Assembly: GCF_026013415.1 (NCBI RefSeq) | Contig: NZ_JAPDOK010000002.1 | Location: forward strand, 124,001 to 188,000 | Length of the DNA: 64,000 bases | Direction: 5' to 3' | From: Sphingomonas caeni | Lineage (GTDB): Bacteria > Pseudomonadota > Alphaproteobacteria > Sphingomonadales > Sphingomonadaceae | Shown here: positions 44,170 through 54,490 of the stretch, in pieces | Layout of the letters: each line of letters begins with the position of its first letter | Position numbering within the stretch: position 1 is the first letter of the stretch | Translations under genes and position numbers: made by a program | The notes under the pieces: generated by a model | Seen by the model: only the letters and a program-made list of their open reading frames with translations | Database searches by the model: none | Told to the model about the DNA's origin: nothing

Positions 44170-44760
44170 TTACGGCCCGACCCAGTCGGCCACCTCCGAC
44201 GCGACCTGGTTGGCAGCCTGGTTGAGCGCGGCGCCCACCGGCGCGGCCTCGATCGGGCTCACCGGCACGCGCGCCTCGAAACGGCGTTTCTCGAACACCG
44301 CCTCCTTGCCGCGCATCAGCACCGCGTCATAGACCACCACCGCTTCGCCGCGATCGGCATCGACGCCGAACATGCGGAGTTCTCCGGTGAGCTGGGCGCC
44401 CGGATCGATCTGCGACTGGCGGGTGCTGAGCACCACGCGCCCGGTACGCACCGTCACGGTATCGGCGAGAAGGCGGGCGAACAGGCGCGGCGGGGCTTCG
44501 ACCCACACGGCTTCCTTCACATAGGCGATCGCGATGCCGCCCTGATGGACGGGGATGCGCGGCGCGGCGAGCTCCTGCGGCACTACGGGCACGCCGATGG
44601 TGATCGTCGCGGCGCTGGCCGAGCTCGCCGTCTCGCCGACGGGCATCGTCACCGCGGGCGAGAGGGTGAGATAGGCGGCGGGCGGCTTGCCGCCGCCGAA
44701 CGAGACGCAGGCCGATAGCGGCAGCGCGAGCGCCAGCAGGCAGAGGGTACGGACCGTCAT
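44170..44760 (-). CDS. ABC-transport auxiliary lipoprotein (PqiC/MlaD-partner type)
   Basis: A 196-residue lipoprotein with signal peptide and lipobox LPLSAC (Cys18). The body (PPAAYLTLSPAV, IAYVKEAVWVEAPPRLFARLLAD, GELRMFGVDADRGEAVVVYDAVL) matches the ABC_trans_aux/PqiC-like domain that sits at the outer membrane and works with MCE transport proteins. Its start overlaps the MCE gene stop as ATGA, the last member of the four-gene operon running down from 47678. Confidence 0.88.
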   Translation of the reverse strand: MTVRTLCLLALALPLSACVSFGGGKPPAAYLTLSPAVTMPVGETASSASAATITIGVPVVPQELAAPRIPVHQGGIAIAYVKEAVWVEAPPRLFARLLADTVTVRTGRVVLSTRQSQIDPGAQLTGELRMFGVDADRGEAVVVYDAVLMRGKEAVFEKRRFEARVPVSPIEAAPVGAALNQAANQVASEVADWVGP

Positions 44761-45731
44761 CGGCGGGGGGCTCCCTTCGGGTCATAATCGGGCAGCTTGG
44801 GCGGGCCGAGCAGCCCGGTCGCGCCGCCCTGATCGAGTTTTTCGGCGACCGAGGTGAGCGCGGCGGACATCTGGCGCAGATCCTGGACGAGCTGGCCGAC
44901 CTCGGGGATCGTCTTTTGCGAAAAGGCCTGGAGGCCCGGGCGCGCATCACCGATCGTCGCGTCCAGGGTTTCCATGCTGTGCTGCGCCGAGGCGATGGCG
45001 CGGTTGAGATTCTGGACCGCGGGCTTGATGTCCTCCGCGAGCACGCCGTTGGTGGTCGCGGCGAGCTGGCCGATCTGTTCGGCGGCGAGGCCGGCCTTCT
45101 GGATCGTCACCCGTGTCTCGGCGAGGGTCGCGGCGATCTCCGGCCCGCGATCGGCGAGCGCTCGGGTCAGCCGGTTGGTGTTTTCGAGGATGCCGGCGAT
45201 CGACGCCTGGTTCTTGTCGCCGATCAGCTCGGTCAGCCGCTCGGTGAGGGTCGAGAGGCGCTCGAGCAGCTTCGGCGCCGAGTTGAGCAGCGCGCCCAGC
45301 CCCGCGGTCTTGGCGGGGATGACGGGGACGCCGAGCGGGCAGGCGGATTTGGGGTTTTCGCGCGGGCAGGCGATCGGCGGCGCGCCCTTGACCGCGCCAT
45401 CGAGCTGGACGGTCGAGGGGCCGGTGAAGCTGCCCTGGATCGCGGCGGTGGTCCCCTGGAGGATCGGCACGTCGCTCTTCACGGTGATGCGGACGCGAAC
45501 GAACTGCGGATCGGTCCAGAAGGCGATTTCCTTGACCTGGCCGGAAGGCACCCCCGAGAAGGTGACCTGGGAGCCCGGGCTCAAGCCATCGACCGACTGC
45601 TTGAAGAAGATGTCATACTCGCGGTCGGAGCCGGTACTGACGCGCGCCAGCCATACGGTGAACAGCGCGAGCACCGCGAGCAGGATCAGCACGACGGCGC
45701 CGACAAGGACGTGGTTCGATCTGGTCTCCAT
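44757..45731 (-). CDS. MCE-domain protein (MlaD-like)
   Basis: A 324-residue membrane-anchored protein: one N-terminal helix (VLVGAVVLILLAVLALFTVWL), then an MCE domain (SVDGLSPGSQVTFSGVPSGQVKEI, about 40-115). A long helical tail (LLERLSTLTERLTELIG, IAGILENTNRLTRALADRG) probably multimerises into a channel. MlaD-like proteins carry phospholipid across the periplasm for the MlaFE complex. ATG 45731 has a GAGGG site four bases upstream. An in-frame start at 45749 is possible but weaker. Confidence 0.92.
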   Translation of the reverse strand: METRSNHVLVGAVVLILLAVLALFTVWLARVSTGSDREYDIFFKQSVDGLSPGSQVTFSGVPSGQVKEIAFWTDPQFVRVRITVKSDVPILQGTTAAIQGSFTGPSTVQLDGAVKGAPPIACPRENPKSACPLGVPVIPAKTAGLGALLNSAPKLLERLSTLTERLTELIGDKNQASIAGILENTNRLTRALADRGPEIAATLAETRVTIQKAGLAAEQIGQLAATTNGVLAEDIKPAVQNLNRAIASAQHSMETLDATIGDARPGLQAFSQKTIPEVGQLVQDLRQMSAALTSVAEKLDQGGATGLLGPPKLPDYDPKGAPRR

Positions 45732-45750
45732 CAGTCCCTCTTTCCCCACG

Positions 45751-46584
45751 TCATTTCTTGCGGCTCCGCGTGCGCCCGCGTTCGCGCGGCGGATCAGCGG
45801 CCTGGACCGCGTTGCGGCCGCGCGGCCCGTTGAAATACTCCTGGATCCAGGGATGGTCCAACGCGAGCAGCTCGGGGATGGTCCCCACCGCGATCACGCG
45901 CTGGTCCGCGAGCACCGCCACCCGGTCGCAGATGGCGTAGAGCGTGTCCAGATCATGGGTGATCAGGAAGACGGTGAGTTCGAGCGTCTTCTGGAGCGAG
46001 GCGGTGAGCTCGTCGAACGCGGCGGCGCCGATCGGATCGAGACCGGCGGTGGGCTCGTCGAGGAAGAGCAATTCGGGATCGAGCGCGAGCGCGCGGGCCA
46101 GGCCGGCGCGCTTCTTCATGCCGCCCGACAGTTCGGCGGGATATTTGGGACCGGCATCGGCGGGGAGGCCGCTCATCACCACCTTGTAGGCGGAGATCTC
46201 GTCGAGCAGCTGCTGGTCGAGCGCGGGGTAGAATTCCTTGAGCGGGACCTGGACGTTTTCCGCCACCGTGAGCGTCGAGAAGAGCGCGCCGCCCTGGAAG
46301 AGGATGCCCCAGCGCTTGCGGATATCGACCGCCTCGGTCTCCTCGCGGCCGATCGTATTCTCGCCGAACACCTCGATATCGCCGGCATCGGGGGTCTGGA
46401 GCCCGATGATCGAGCGCATCAGCACCGATTTGCCGGTGCCCGAGCCGCCGACCACGCCGAGAATCTCGCCCCGGCGCACGTCGAGATCGAGATCGTTGTG
46501 GACCACCGCGTCGCCGAAGGTGTTGCGGAGACCCCGCACCCGGATGATCGGCTCATCCTTCGAGGCGGGCCGGTTCAGATCCAT
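45751..46584 (-). CDS. ABC transporter ATP-binding protein (MlaF-like)
   Basis: A 277-residue ATPase with Walker A GGSGTGKS, signature LSGGMKKR (a typical MlaF variant), Walker B LLFLDEPTAG and the switch His in LITHDLDT. It drives the lipid transporter formed by the neighbouring MlaE- and MlaD-like genes. The start ATG 46584 lies inside the end of the permease gene (10-base overlap). A short basic tail follows the domain (GRTRSRKK). Confidence 0.94.
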   Translation of the reverse strand: MDLNRPASKDEPIIRVRGLRNTFGDAVVHNDLDLDVRRGEILGVVGGSGTGKSVLMRSIIGLQTPDAGDIEVFGENTIGREETEAVDIRKRWGILFQGGALFSTLTVAENVQVPLKEFYPALDQQLLDEISAYKVVMSGLPADAGPKYPAELSGGMKKRAGLARALALDPELLFLDEPTAGLDPIGAAAFDELTASLQKTLELTVFLITHDLDTLYAICDRVAVLADQRVIAVGTIPELLALDHPWIQEYFNGPRGRNAVQAADPPRERGRTRSRKK

Positions 46585-47678
46585 CCGATCTGCTCGAAAA
46601 AGACCGCGAAAAAGGCGTCGAGGACGATGACGAGGAAGATCGCCTGGACGACCGCGGTGGTGGTGCGGTGGCCGACCTGCTCGGCGTCGCTTTCGACGAG
46701 CATGCCCTGATAGCAGCCGGTGATCGCGATGATCACGCCGAAGACGGGCGCCTTGATCAGCCCGACCCAGAGATCGGCGAGCGGCACGACCTCGCGGATA
46801 TTCTGGATGAAGGTCACCGGCGGAATACCGAGCGAGACCCAGCAGAACAGACCGCCGCCGATGATCCCGATCAGCGCCGAATAGAAGCCGAGCAGGGGCA
46901 TCATCAGCACCACCGAAATCGTGCGCGGCACCACCAGCGCTTCCATCGGCGACACGCCGATCGTGCGCATCGCGTCGATCTCTTCGGTGAGCTTCATCGT
47001 GCCGATCTGCGCGGCGAACGCGGAACCGGAACGCCCCGCGACCATGATCGCGGTCATCAGCACGCCGAGCTCGCGCAAGGTGATGCGGCCGACCAGATTG
47101 ATCGTGAAGATCTCCGCGCCGAACTGGCGCAGCTGGACCGCGCCCTGCTGGGCGATGACGATGCCGATCAGGAAGTTCATTAGCGCGAGGATGCCGAGCG
47201 CCGAAACGCCGACCACTTCGAAGCGGTGGACGGTCGCGTTGAAGCGGAAGCGGCGGGGGTGGAGCGCGATGTTGACGAAGGCGATGATCGTCGCGCCGAG
47301 AAAGCCGAGCAGGCCGTAGAGCGTGTGCCCGGCCTGGACGACCGCATCGCCGACCTCGCCGAGCACGCGCTTGAACGGGTCCATCTGGGGCGGGGCGACC
47401 GCGACCGGCTGCTGCGCGGCGGCGACCTGGTCGAACAGATATTGCGCGTCCTTGTCGAGCCCGGTGACGGTCGCGCCGCGCGCCTGGGCGAAGCGATGGA
47501 TCACCCAGGCGCCGACCGTGTCGATCCGGTCGATCTTGCTGAGATCGACCTTGACCACGGTATCGGGAAGCGCATCGAGCCGCGCGGGCAAGTTGCCCAG
47601 CCGCGCCAGCGACAGATCGCCGGTGAAGCGGAGCGTTCCGCCGCTCTCGGCCCCGCTGAAATCGGCATAAGCGCTCAT
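46575..47678 (-). CDS. MlaE-like permease with N-terminal STAS-like domain
   Basis: A 367-residue protein in two parts. Residues of about 1-100 resemble a STAS domain (GTLRFTGDLSLARLGNLPARL, VKVDLSKIDRIDTVGAWVIHRF). The rest is the MlaE permease (GRSGSAFAAQIGTMKLTEEIDAMRTIGVSP with several hydrophobic helices). In E. coli the STAS protein MlaB is separate, so this is a fusion of MlaB and MlaE functions. ATG 47678 fits with AAGG upstream. A longer frame to 47768 runs into the divergent gene leader. Confidence 0.93.
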   Translation of the reverse strand: MSAYADFSGAESGGTLRFTGDLSLARLGNLPARLDALPDTVVKVDLSKIDRIDTVGAWVIHRFAQARGATVTGLDKDAQYLFDQVAAAQQPVAVAPPQMDPFKRVLGEVGDAVVQAGHTLYGLLGFLGATIIAFVNIALHPRRFRFNATVHRFEVVGVSALGILALMNFLIGIVIAQQGAVQLRQFGAEIFTINLVGRITLRELGVLMTAIMVAGRSGSAFAAQIGTMKLTEEIDAMRTIGVSPMEALVVPRTISVVLMMPLLGFYSALIGIIGGGLFCWVSLGIPPVTFIQNIREVVPLADLWVGLIKAPVFGVIIAITGCYQGMLVESDAEQVGHRTTTAVVQAIFLVIVLDAFFAVFFEQIGWI

Positions 47679-47739
47679 CGCGCACACCTTGCCGCGTTTT
47701 GGGGTGGAACGGCAAGCGCCTGGCGACTTACATGGGTCA

Positions 47740-48423
47740 ATGCCCACACCTTCGCCGCTTCTCGCCATCTACGACATGGACAAGACGATCACCCGCGCGG
47801 CCACCTGGACGCCGTTCTTGATCCATGCCGCAAGGGCGCGCGCGCCGTGGCGGCTGGCGCTGCTGCCCGCGGCGGGACTGGCCGGGCTGGGTTATATGCT
47901 GAAACTGGTGAGCCGGGCGCGGCTCAAGGAGATCAGCCAGCGGCTGATGCTCGGCCGGGCGCTTTCGGAAGACGACATGCGCGCGGTGGCGGAGGCGTTC
48001 GCCGATCAGGTCGCGGCGACGGGGGTGCTCGAGGGCGCGCGGGCGCGGATCGCTTCGGACCGGGCCGAGGGCTACCGGATCGTGATGGCGACCGCCTCGC
48101 ACGGCTATTATGCCGCCGCGATCGCCGCGCGGCTGGGGATTGGCGATGTGATCGCGACAGGTGCGAAGCGCGATGCGCAGGGGCGTGTCCTTGCCAAGCT
48201 CGAAGGGGACAACTGTTACGGAGGCGCAAAGCTCCGCATGGTCGAGGCCTGGCTGGCGCGCGAAGGGATCGTACGGGGCGGGTGCCATGTGCGGGCCTAT
48301 TCGGATCATGTCTCCGACGCGCCGCTGCTGGCCTGGGCGGATGAGGCGTTTGCGGTGAACGCGCATGGGCCGCTGGCGGCGCTGGCCAAGGCGAAGGGAT
48401 GGGTGGCGCTGGATTGGCTTTAA
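47740..48423 (+). CDS. HAD-IB family phosphatase
   Basis: A 227-residue protein of the phosphoserine-phosphatase-like HAD group. Motif I is IYDMDKTITRAATWTPF with the two catalytic Asp. Motif II is the TASHGYY region. The later motif VRAYSDHVSDAPLLAWAD has the acidic metal ligands. The cap contains ARLKEISQRLMLG. Its substrate is unknown. ATG 47740 starts the compact domain, divergent from the lipid transport operon. Confidence 0.9.
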   Translation: MPTPSPLLAIYDMDKTITRAATWTPFLIHAARARAPWRLALLPAAGLAGLGYMLKLVSRARLKEISQRLMLGRALSEDDMRAVAEAFADQVAATGVLEGARARIASDRAEGYRIVMATASHGYYAAAIAARLGIGDVIATGAKRDAQGRVLAKLEGDNCYGGAKLRMVEAWLAREGIVRGGCHVRAYSDHVSDAPLLAWADEAFAVNAHGPLAALAKAKGWVALDWL

Positions 48424-48429
48424 CCCCTC

Positions 48430-48512
48430 CGTCATCCCGGCGAAAGCCGGGACCCAGAGCCGCAAGCGACACGGCTGAGCTACCCTGGGTCCCGGCTTTC
48501 GCCGGGATGACG
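48430..48512. repeat. REP-like palindrome with perfect 28-bp arms
   Basis: The arms 48430-48457 and 48485-48512 are exact inverted repeats (each starts CGTCATCCCGGCGAAAGCCG or its complement) around a 27-base loop. It sits between the convergent HAD and DUF445 genes and may end transcription from both. Close relatives lie inside ligD and, more divergent, inside xdhC. Confidence 0.9.
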
Positions 48513-48522
48513 ACAATGGGAG

Positions 48523-49788
48523 TCAGAGCAGCGTATCCACCGCATGGATGGCCACGCCGACCAGCCCGCCGACCAGCGTCCCGTTGATCCGGATATATTG
48601 CAGGTCCCGGCCCACGGCGTTCTCCAGCCGCCCGGTCACCGTGCGCGCGTCCCAGCCCTTGATCGTGTCCGACACCAGCCGGACGATGCCGTCGCCATAA
48701 TCCGCCGCCGCCCCCACCGCGGCGCGGCGGACGAAGCGGTTGATCGTGTCGGCGAGGCGGCGGTCATTCTGAAGGGTCGCGCCGAACTGGAGCATCGCAT
48801 CGCCCATCTTGCCCGCCATCGCGCTGCCGGGATCGCGCGCGATCGCCAGCAGGCCGGCCCGGCTCGCTTCCCACAGCCCCTCGATCCATTGCTGGAGCGC
48901 GGGGTTGGCGAGCATCTCGATCTTGAACGCCTCGACCTTGGCGCGGAGCTCGGGCTTGTGCTGGAGATCGTGCGCGAGCCCCGCGAGCCCCTCCTCGGCC
49001 TTGGCGCGCAAGGGGTGGCCGGGGTCGGACGCCATCTCGTCGATCAGCTTGTGGAGGCCGTCGATGATCTTGTTGGCGAGCGTCTCGTCGAGCCCGGTCC
49101 AGCGCATGATTCCGCCGGCGCGGGCATGGACCATGTCGCGGATCAGATGCTCGTTGTGGAGCAGGATGCGCGAGGCCCAGCGGATCATCCCGTCGAGCAT
49201 CGGCACATGGCGGTCGCTGGCGATCGCGGCCTCGAGCGCCTTGCCGAACAGCGGCGCGGTCTCGAGGCCCCGCAGCCGCACCGCGATCGCGCTCTTGACC
49301 ATCCCGCCCAGCCGCTCCTGATCGAGCGATTCGAGCAGATCGGCGGCAAGGCGGCTGGCGCCGGTGCCGAGGCGGCCGCCACCCTTTTCCGGGCGCTGGA
49401 GCCAGCGCCCGAGCGCGCCCGCGGCATCAACGCGGCGCATGCGGCGCGCAACGACGCCGGGGATCAGGAAATTGTCGCGCAGAAAGGCGGCGAGGGTGGC
49501 GCCGATCCGGTCCTTGTTGCGCGGGATGATCGCGGTGTGCGGGATCGGCAGGCCGAGCGGGTGGCGGAACAAGGCGGTGACCGCGAACCAGTCGGCCAGG
49601 CCGCCCACCATCGCCGCCTCGGCGAAGGCGCGGATATAGCCGACGACCGGGTGGACGGGCCCGACCCAGCGCGCGGCGAGGAAGACCGCCGCCATCGCCA
49701 CCAGCAACAGGCTTGCGATCCAGCGCATCCGGCGCAGCTCCGGCGAGACCGGATCGGCCGGACGGGGGGAGCGCGCGAACAGGTTCAT
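48523..49788 (-). CDS. DUF445 family membrane protein
   Basis: A 421-residue protein with N-terminal hydrophobic segments (WIASLLLVAMAAVFLAARWV), the conserved GGLADWFAVTALFRHPLGLPIPHTAIIP, and a long helical region. It ends in another hydrophobic stretch (NGTLVGGLVGVAIHAVDTLL). The family is widespread in proteobacteria, with unknown function. GGGGAGCGC precedes ATG 49788. It ends ten bases from the palindrome at 48430-48512. Confidence 0.92.
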   Translation of the reverse strand: MNLFARSPRPADPVSPELRRMRWIASLLLVAMAAVFLAARWVGPVHPVVGYIRAFAEAAMVGGLADWFAVTALFRHPLGLPIPHTAIIPRNKDRIGATLAAFLRDNFLIPGVVARRMRRVDAAGALGRWLQRPEKGGGRLGTGASRLAADLLESLDQERLGGMVKSAIAVRLRGLETAPLFGKALEAAIASDRHVPMLDGMIRWASRILLHNEHLIRDMVHARAGGIMRWTGLDETLANKIIDGLHKLIDEMASDPGHPLRAKAEEGLAGLAHDLQHKPELRAKVEAFKIEMLANPALQQWIEGLWEASRAGLLAIARDPGSAMAGKMGDAMLQFGATLQNDRRLADTINRFVRRAAVGAAADYGDGIVRLVSDTIKGWDARTVTGRLENAVGRDLQYIRINGTLVGGLVGVAIHAVDTLL

Positions 49789-49831
49789 GCGCTCCCCAAT
49801 CGTTCAGACCGGCCTAAGTTCACTCAGGCGC

Positions 49832-52800
49832 TCACTCCGCCGGGTGGGGATCGTCGGGATAATGGTCGATATGCTCGCCCTTTTTCAGGTCGATCACACG
49901 GCTGCCCGCTTCGTCACCCGGATTATAGGTGAGCAAGGTCTTGCGCAGCTTCGGCCCGAGCCATTGCTCGACCCCGGTGGCGAGGCTGAAGCTCGCGGGC
50001 ACGATCACCAGCGTCAGCACGGTCGACAGGATCAGGCCGCCGATCACGGTGATGCCCATCGGCGCGCGCCACGAGGCGTCGCCGCTGAGCGAGACGGCGG
50101 TGGGGATCATGCCTGCGACCATCGCGATCGTGGTCATCACGATCGGCTGGGCGCGCTTGTGCCCGGCGTCGAGGATCGCGGTGAACTTGTCGACGCCCTT
50201 CTCCATCTCCTCGATCGCGAAATCGATCAGCAGGATCGAGTTCTTCGCGACGATGCCGAACAGCATCAGGATGCCGATGAACACCGGGAGCGAGAGCGGC
50301 TGGCCGGTGGCGAGCAGCGCGAGCAGCCCGCCGAGCGGCGCAAGCAGCAGCGAGCCCATGTTCACCAGCGGCGACATGAAGCGGCGATAGAGCAGCACCA
50401 GCACCGCGAAGACGAGGAAGATGCCTGCCCCCAGCGCGATGAAGAAGTTGGTGAGCATCTCCGCCTGCCACTTGGCCTGGCCGACGGTCAGTTCGCCGAT
50501 GCCCGGGGGCAGATGCTTCATCACATCCAGCTCGTGGATCTGCTTCATCACCTCGCTGTTGACCCAGGGCTTGCCGGTCGCCGGGTTGATGGCGAGGTCG
50601 GCACCGACGACGATGCGGCGCTGCAGGTTGAGCCGTTCGACCTTGGTCGGGCCCGCGCCGAAGCTGATGTCCGCGATCACGCGCAGCGGCACCGATCCGC
50701 CCGACTGGGTCTGGACAGGCATGTTCTGCAGCGTCGAGAGGCGCGTGCGCGCATCCTCGTTCATCGCCACCTTGATCGGGATCTGGCGGTCGGACAGCGA
50801 ATATTTGGCGCTGTTCTGGTCGATATCGCCGAGCGTCGCGGTGCGGATCGCCTGGCTGAGCGCCGCGGTGGTGACACCCATATTGGCCGCCAGATCGAGC
50901 CGCGGCTTGATCAGGATTTCGGGCCGCTGAAGGTCGCCCGAGATACGCGGCGCGGTGAGGCTCTTCATGCCGCGCATCGCCTCGACCAGCTTGAGCGCGG
51001 TATCGTTGAGCAGCTGGGGATCCTCGCCGCCCAGCGTGACGGTGATGTCGCGGCCGCTGGAGCCCCAGCCCTGCTGCGAGCGGAAGCCGACACGGGCATC
51101 GGCGATCTTGAGCAGCGTCGGCGCCATGCGGCGCTGGAAGGCGTTGCTCTGCTCGGGGCGCTTGTCGCGCAGGATCGCGACGACGCGGCCATTGCCGACG
51201 CCCGAGCGCGAATAGACATGCTCGACCGTGCCGCTTTCCTTCCTGAGGATCGCGGCGACCTGATCGACGACGCGCTCGGTCTGTTCGAGCGTGGTGCCGG
51301 GTACCATCTCGATCGTCGCGGTGATCGCGTCCTCGTCCTGCTCGGGCTGGAAGGTCATCGGCAGGATGAAGAAGCAGGCGATCGTCATGGCGAAGGCGAC
51401 GAAGCCCGCGAGCACCGCCGACCAGCGATGCCTGAGCGTCCAGCGCAGCATCGCCAGATAGGCGTTCATCACCGGGCCTTCGCCGTGCGGCTTGTGGCCC
51501 TTGGCCTTGAGGAAATAGGCCGAGATCATCGGCGTGATGAGGCGCGCGACGGCGAGCGACATCAGCACCGCGGCGACCACGGTCATGCCGAAATTCTTGA
51601 AGAACTGGCCCGAAATGCCAGGCATCAGGCCCACCGGCAGGAACACCGCGACGATCGACATGGTGGTCGCGACCACCGCGACGCCGATCTCGTCGGCGGC
51701 GTCGATCGAGGCCTGATAGGCCGATTTGCCCATGCGCATGTGTCTGACGATATTCTCGATCTCCACGATCGCATCATCGACCAGGACACCGGCCACCAGG
51801 CTGAGCGCGAGCAGGGTCATCTGGTTGAGCGTGAAGCCCATCAGATCCATGAAGAAGAAGCTGGGAATCGCCGACAAGGGAATCGCGAGCGCCGAGATGA
51901 AGGTCGCGCGCCAATCGCGCAGGAACAGCAGCACGACGATGACGGCGAGCACGGCGCCCTCGATCATCGCCTCCATCGCCGAGTGATATTGCTGCTCGGC
52001 ATATTTGGACGAGTTGAACAGCAGCTCGAACCGGACCTTGCCGCCATTGGTCTCCTCGAGCTTCTTCAGCTTGGCGTCGGCATCGTGGAACACGGTGACG
52101 TCGGAGGCGCCCTTGGCGCGGTTGATGTCGAACGCGATCACCTGATGCCCGTCGAACTTGGCGCGGCTGCGCTGTTCGGCGAACGAATCCTCGACCTTGG
52201 CGATATCGGCGAGGCGCACGGTGCGCCCGCCGCCCAGCGAAATCTGGGTCTGGCCGAGCGCATAGGCGCTCTTGGCATTGCCGAGCACGCGGACCGACTG
52301 TTCATAGCCCGAGATTTCGGTGCGGCCGCCGGGCGCGTTGAGGTTCACCTGGCGCAGCTGCTGGTTCACCTGGCTCGCGGTGAGGCCATAGGATTGCAGC
52401 TTGAAGGGATCGAGGTTGATCCGGATCTGACGATCGACGCCGCCCGAACGGCTGACCGCCGACATGCCGGGAACCGCGAGCAGCTCCTTCGACACGGTGT
52501 TGTCGATGTACCAGCTCAGCTGCTCGACGGTCATGTCGGGCGCGATCGCGGTGAAGCTGGCGATTTCGTTGCTGGTGGTGTCGGCGCGGCCGACCTGCGG
52601 CTCGAGGATGCCGTCCGGCAGGTCCGAGCGGATCTGCTGGATCGCCGAGCGCACATCCTCGACCGCGCGGTCGATCGGGGTGCCGATCGCCAGCTGGACG
52701 ATCGTCTGCGAATTGCCTTCCTGGACGGTCGAGTTGATCTCGTCGATGCCCTGAAGGCTCCGGACCGCCGACTCCACCTTTTGCGTGACCTGCGTCTCGA

Positions 52801-52984
52801 GCTCGGCCGGCGCGGCGCCGGGCTGCGAGATCGCGATCCAGACGATCGGGAACTCGATGTCGGGATCGTTGTTCACGTCCATCCGCGCGAAGCTGAAAAA
52901 GCCCGCGATGGTGAGCGCGATGAACAGGACGAGCGAGGGAACCGGGTTACGGATCGCCCAGGCGGAGATGTTCCGGAAGTTCAT
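49832..52984 (-). CDS. RND efflux transporter permease (HAE1/AcrB-like)
   Basis: A 1050-residue inner-membrane pump with N-terminal signal-like helix ([20 protein letters not shown]) and two large periplasmic loops. Twelve membrane helices are expected; typical segments are [38 protein letters not shown] with the Asp pair of the proton relay, and [20 protein letters not shown]. It belongs to the AcrB/MexF class that exports drugs or lipophilic molecules through an outer-membrane channel. That channel gene is not in this window. It is the second gene of an operon, starting three bases after the adaptor gene stop. Confidence 0.95.
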   Translation of the reverse strand: MNFRNISAWAIRNPVPSLVLFIALTIAGFFSFARMDVNNDPDIEFPIVWIAISQPGAAPAELETQVTQKVESAVRSLQGIDEINSTVQEGNSQTIVQLAIGTPIDRAVEDVRSAIQQIRSDLPDGILEPQVGRADTTSNEIASFTAIAPDMTVEQLSWYIDNTVSKELLAVPGMSAVSRSGGVDRQIRINLDPFKLQSYGLTASQVNQQLRQVNLNAPGGRTEISGYEQSVRVLGNAKSAYALGQTQISLGGGRTVRLADIAKVEDSFAEQRSRAKFDGHQVIAFDINRAKGASDVTVFHDADAKLKKLEETNGGKVRFELLFNSSKYAEQQYHSAMEAMIEGAVLAVIVVLLFLRDWRATFISALAIPLSAIPSFFFMDLMGFTLNQMTLLALSLVAGVLVDDAIVEIENIVRHMRMGKSAYQASIDAADEIGVAVVATTMSIVAVFLPVGLMPGISGQFFKNFGMTVVAAVLMSLAVARLITPMISAYFLKAKGHKPHGEGPVMNAYLAMLRWTLRHRWSAVLAGFVAFAMTIACFFILPMTFQPEQDEDAITATIEMVPGTTLEQTERVVDQVAAILRKESGTVEHVYSRSGVGNGRVVAILRDKRPEQSNAFQRRMAPTLLKIADARVGFRSQQGWGSSGRDITVTLGGEDPQLLNDTALKLVEAMRGMKSLTAPRISGDLQRPEILIKPRLDLAANMGVTTAALSQAIRTATLGDIDQNSAKYSLSDRQIPIKVAMNEDARTRLSTLQNMPVQTQSGGSVPLRVIADISFGAGPTKVERLNLQRRIVVGADLAINPATGKPWVNSEVMKQIHELDVMKHLPPGIGELTVGQAKWQAEMLTNFFIALGAGIFLVFAVLVLLYRRFMSPLVNMGSLLLAPLGGLLALLATGQPLSLPVFIGILMLFGIVAKNSILLIDFAIEEMEKGVDKFTAILDAGHKRAQPIVMTTIAMVAGMIPTAVSLSGDASWRAPMGITVIGGLILSTVLTLVIVPASFSLATGVEQWLGPKLRKTLLTYNPGDEAGSRVIDLKKGEHIDHYPDDPHPAE

Positions 52985-52987
52985 GGC

Positions 52988-54238
52988 TTATTTGGTCCCT
53001 TGCTTGACCGGAATGACCTTCTGGTTGGGGGTGAGGAACGCACCGGCGGTGAGAACGACCATTTCGCTGCCGTCGAGGCCGGCCGGGATCGCCACGCCCT
53101 GCTCGCTCACGTCGCCGGTGGTGACCGGCTTGCGCTGCGCCGAACACTGGGTGAGCTCACCCTTCTTGTTCTTCTGGCAGTCGATGAGGATGTACACGAA
53201 ATTCTTGCCCTCTTCGTCGGTCTGCACCGCCGACTGGGGCAGGATCACCGCCTGCTGGCCGCCCGCGACGATCCGCGCCGAGGCGAAGCCACCGGGACGG
53301 AGCGCCGGATTGTAGCTGAGCTGGATGCGGGCGATGCCCTGGCGGTTCTGCGGATCGATCACCGGCGAGACCTGCCACACCGTGCCGTTGAATACCTGGG
53401 CGCCGCCGACCGGCGTGACCTGGGCGCCGACCCCGGAATGAACGCGCTGGAGATCGGCCTCGCTCAGCTGGGCGCGGAGCTCCATCTGGCCGCCCGCGGC
53501 GATACGGAACAGTACGCCCGAGCCCGCACTGATGATCTGGCCCGGCTCGACCGCGCGGGTGAGCACCAGCCCGGCGGCGGGCGCGCGGATATCGAGGCGG
53601 CGGTTGCGCGCGCGCGTCTCGTTGAGCTGCGACTCGGCGACGCGAACGCGCGCCACCGCCGCATCGCGGGTCGCGGTCTTGCGGTCGATATCGGCCTTGG
53701 AGACGAAGCCGCGGCCCACGAGCGACTGGGCGCGCTTGAGATCGGCCTCGGCGAGCGTGGCGTCGGCGCGGGCGACGCGCACCTGCGCGGCCTGCGATTC
53801 GGCGGTGTTCGACTGGACCGAGCGGTCGACCGTGGCGAGCACCTGGCCGGCCTGGACCCAGCTGCCCGGCTCGACGAGCACGCGGGTGACCTGGCCGCCT
53901 TCGCCGGCGACGCCGACGGGCATTTCGCGCTTGGCGGCGAGCGTGCCGGTGCCGGTGACCACGATCTCGACATTGGTGATGCCGGGCGTCGCATAGGTGA
54001 CGGTCGGCATCTGATCGTTGCCGCCCTTCTTCTGCCCCGCGGCAGCGGCGCCCGGCGCGCCCTTGGCGGCGCCCTTGGCCGCGGGCTGGGGCGCGCGCAT
54101 CATCACGAAGGCGACCGCGAGAATCGCCACGACCAGCAGGATACCGACGATCCAGGGCCAGCGCCGCTTGCGCCCGTAATCACCCTCCAGTGCCAGCTGA
54201 TCCCCGTTTCTACCGAACATGCCTGCCTCATAATTCAT
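52988..54238 (-). CDS. RND efflux periplasmic adaptor (membrane fusion protein)
   Basis: A 416-residue adaptor with an N-terminal membrane helix (WPWIVGILLVVAILAVAFVMM, about 27-47) and not a lipobox. Typical adaptor parts follow: GTGTLAAKREMPVGVAGEGG, an alpha-hairpin (AQVRVARADATLAEADLKRAQ), and IRAPAAGLVL-like DIRAPAAGLVLTRAVEPGQ. The C-terminus carries an unusual Cys-containing insertion (ILIDCQKNKKGELTQCSAQ). ATG 54238 has AGGA seven bases upstream. It precedes the pump gene on the minus strand. Confidence 0.93.
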   Translation of the reverse strand: MNYEAGMFGRNGDQLALEGDYGRKRRWPWIVGILLVVAILAVAFVMMRAPQPAAKGAAKGAPGAAAAGQKKGGNDQMPTVTYATPGITNVEIVVTGTGTLAAKREMPVGVAGEGGQVTRVLVEPGSWVQAGQVLATVDRSVQSNTAESQAAQVRVARADATLAEADLKRAQSLVGRGFVSKADIDRKTATRDAAVARVRVAESQLNETRARNRRLDIRAPAAGLVLTRAVEPGQIISAGSGVLFRIAAGGQMELRAQLSEADLQRVHSGVGAQVTPVGGAQVFNGTVWQVSPVIDPQNRQGIARIQLSYNPALRPGGFASARIVAGGQQAVILPQSAVQTDEEGKNFVYILIDCQKNKKGELTQCSAQRKPVTTGDVSEQGVAIPAGLDGSEMVVLTAGAFLTPNQKVIPVKQGTK

Positions 54239-54490
54239 GTGCGCATCCTCGAAACCGGCCGCTGGCCGGGCCCAAGAAGCGCTGTATTAGATGAATAAGG
54301 CACCGACCACAAGCCGCGGTTTCGTCCCCCGGCGCGCCAATGCCCGTTTTCGCAATATTCTGCAAGGGTGGCAGGGGATTGGACCGGGCCGAAACGGTGC
54401 AGGGTTAAGAAAGCGGTTGCAATGGCGCCCGCGCGGCGCGACTCTCCGGTCCAGGCTCGCGCGAACGGGCCGCTTACAGGAGGAAACACC

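Noticed and set aside
49787-54298. 1503-codon open frame on the plus strand across the efflux operon
   Set aside because: Highly charged, His/Asp/Arg-rich and without motifs. The opposite strand encodes clear RND pump and adaptor proteins with proper starts.
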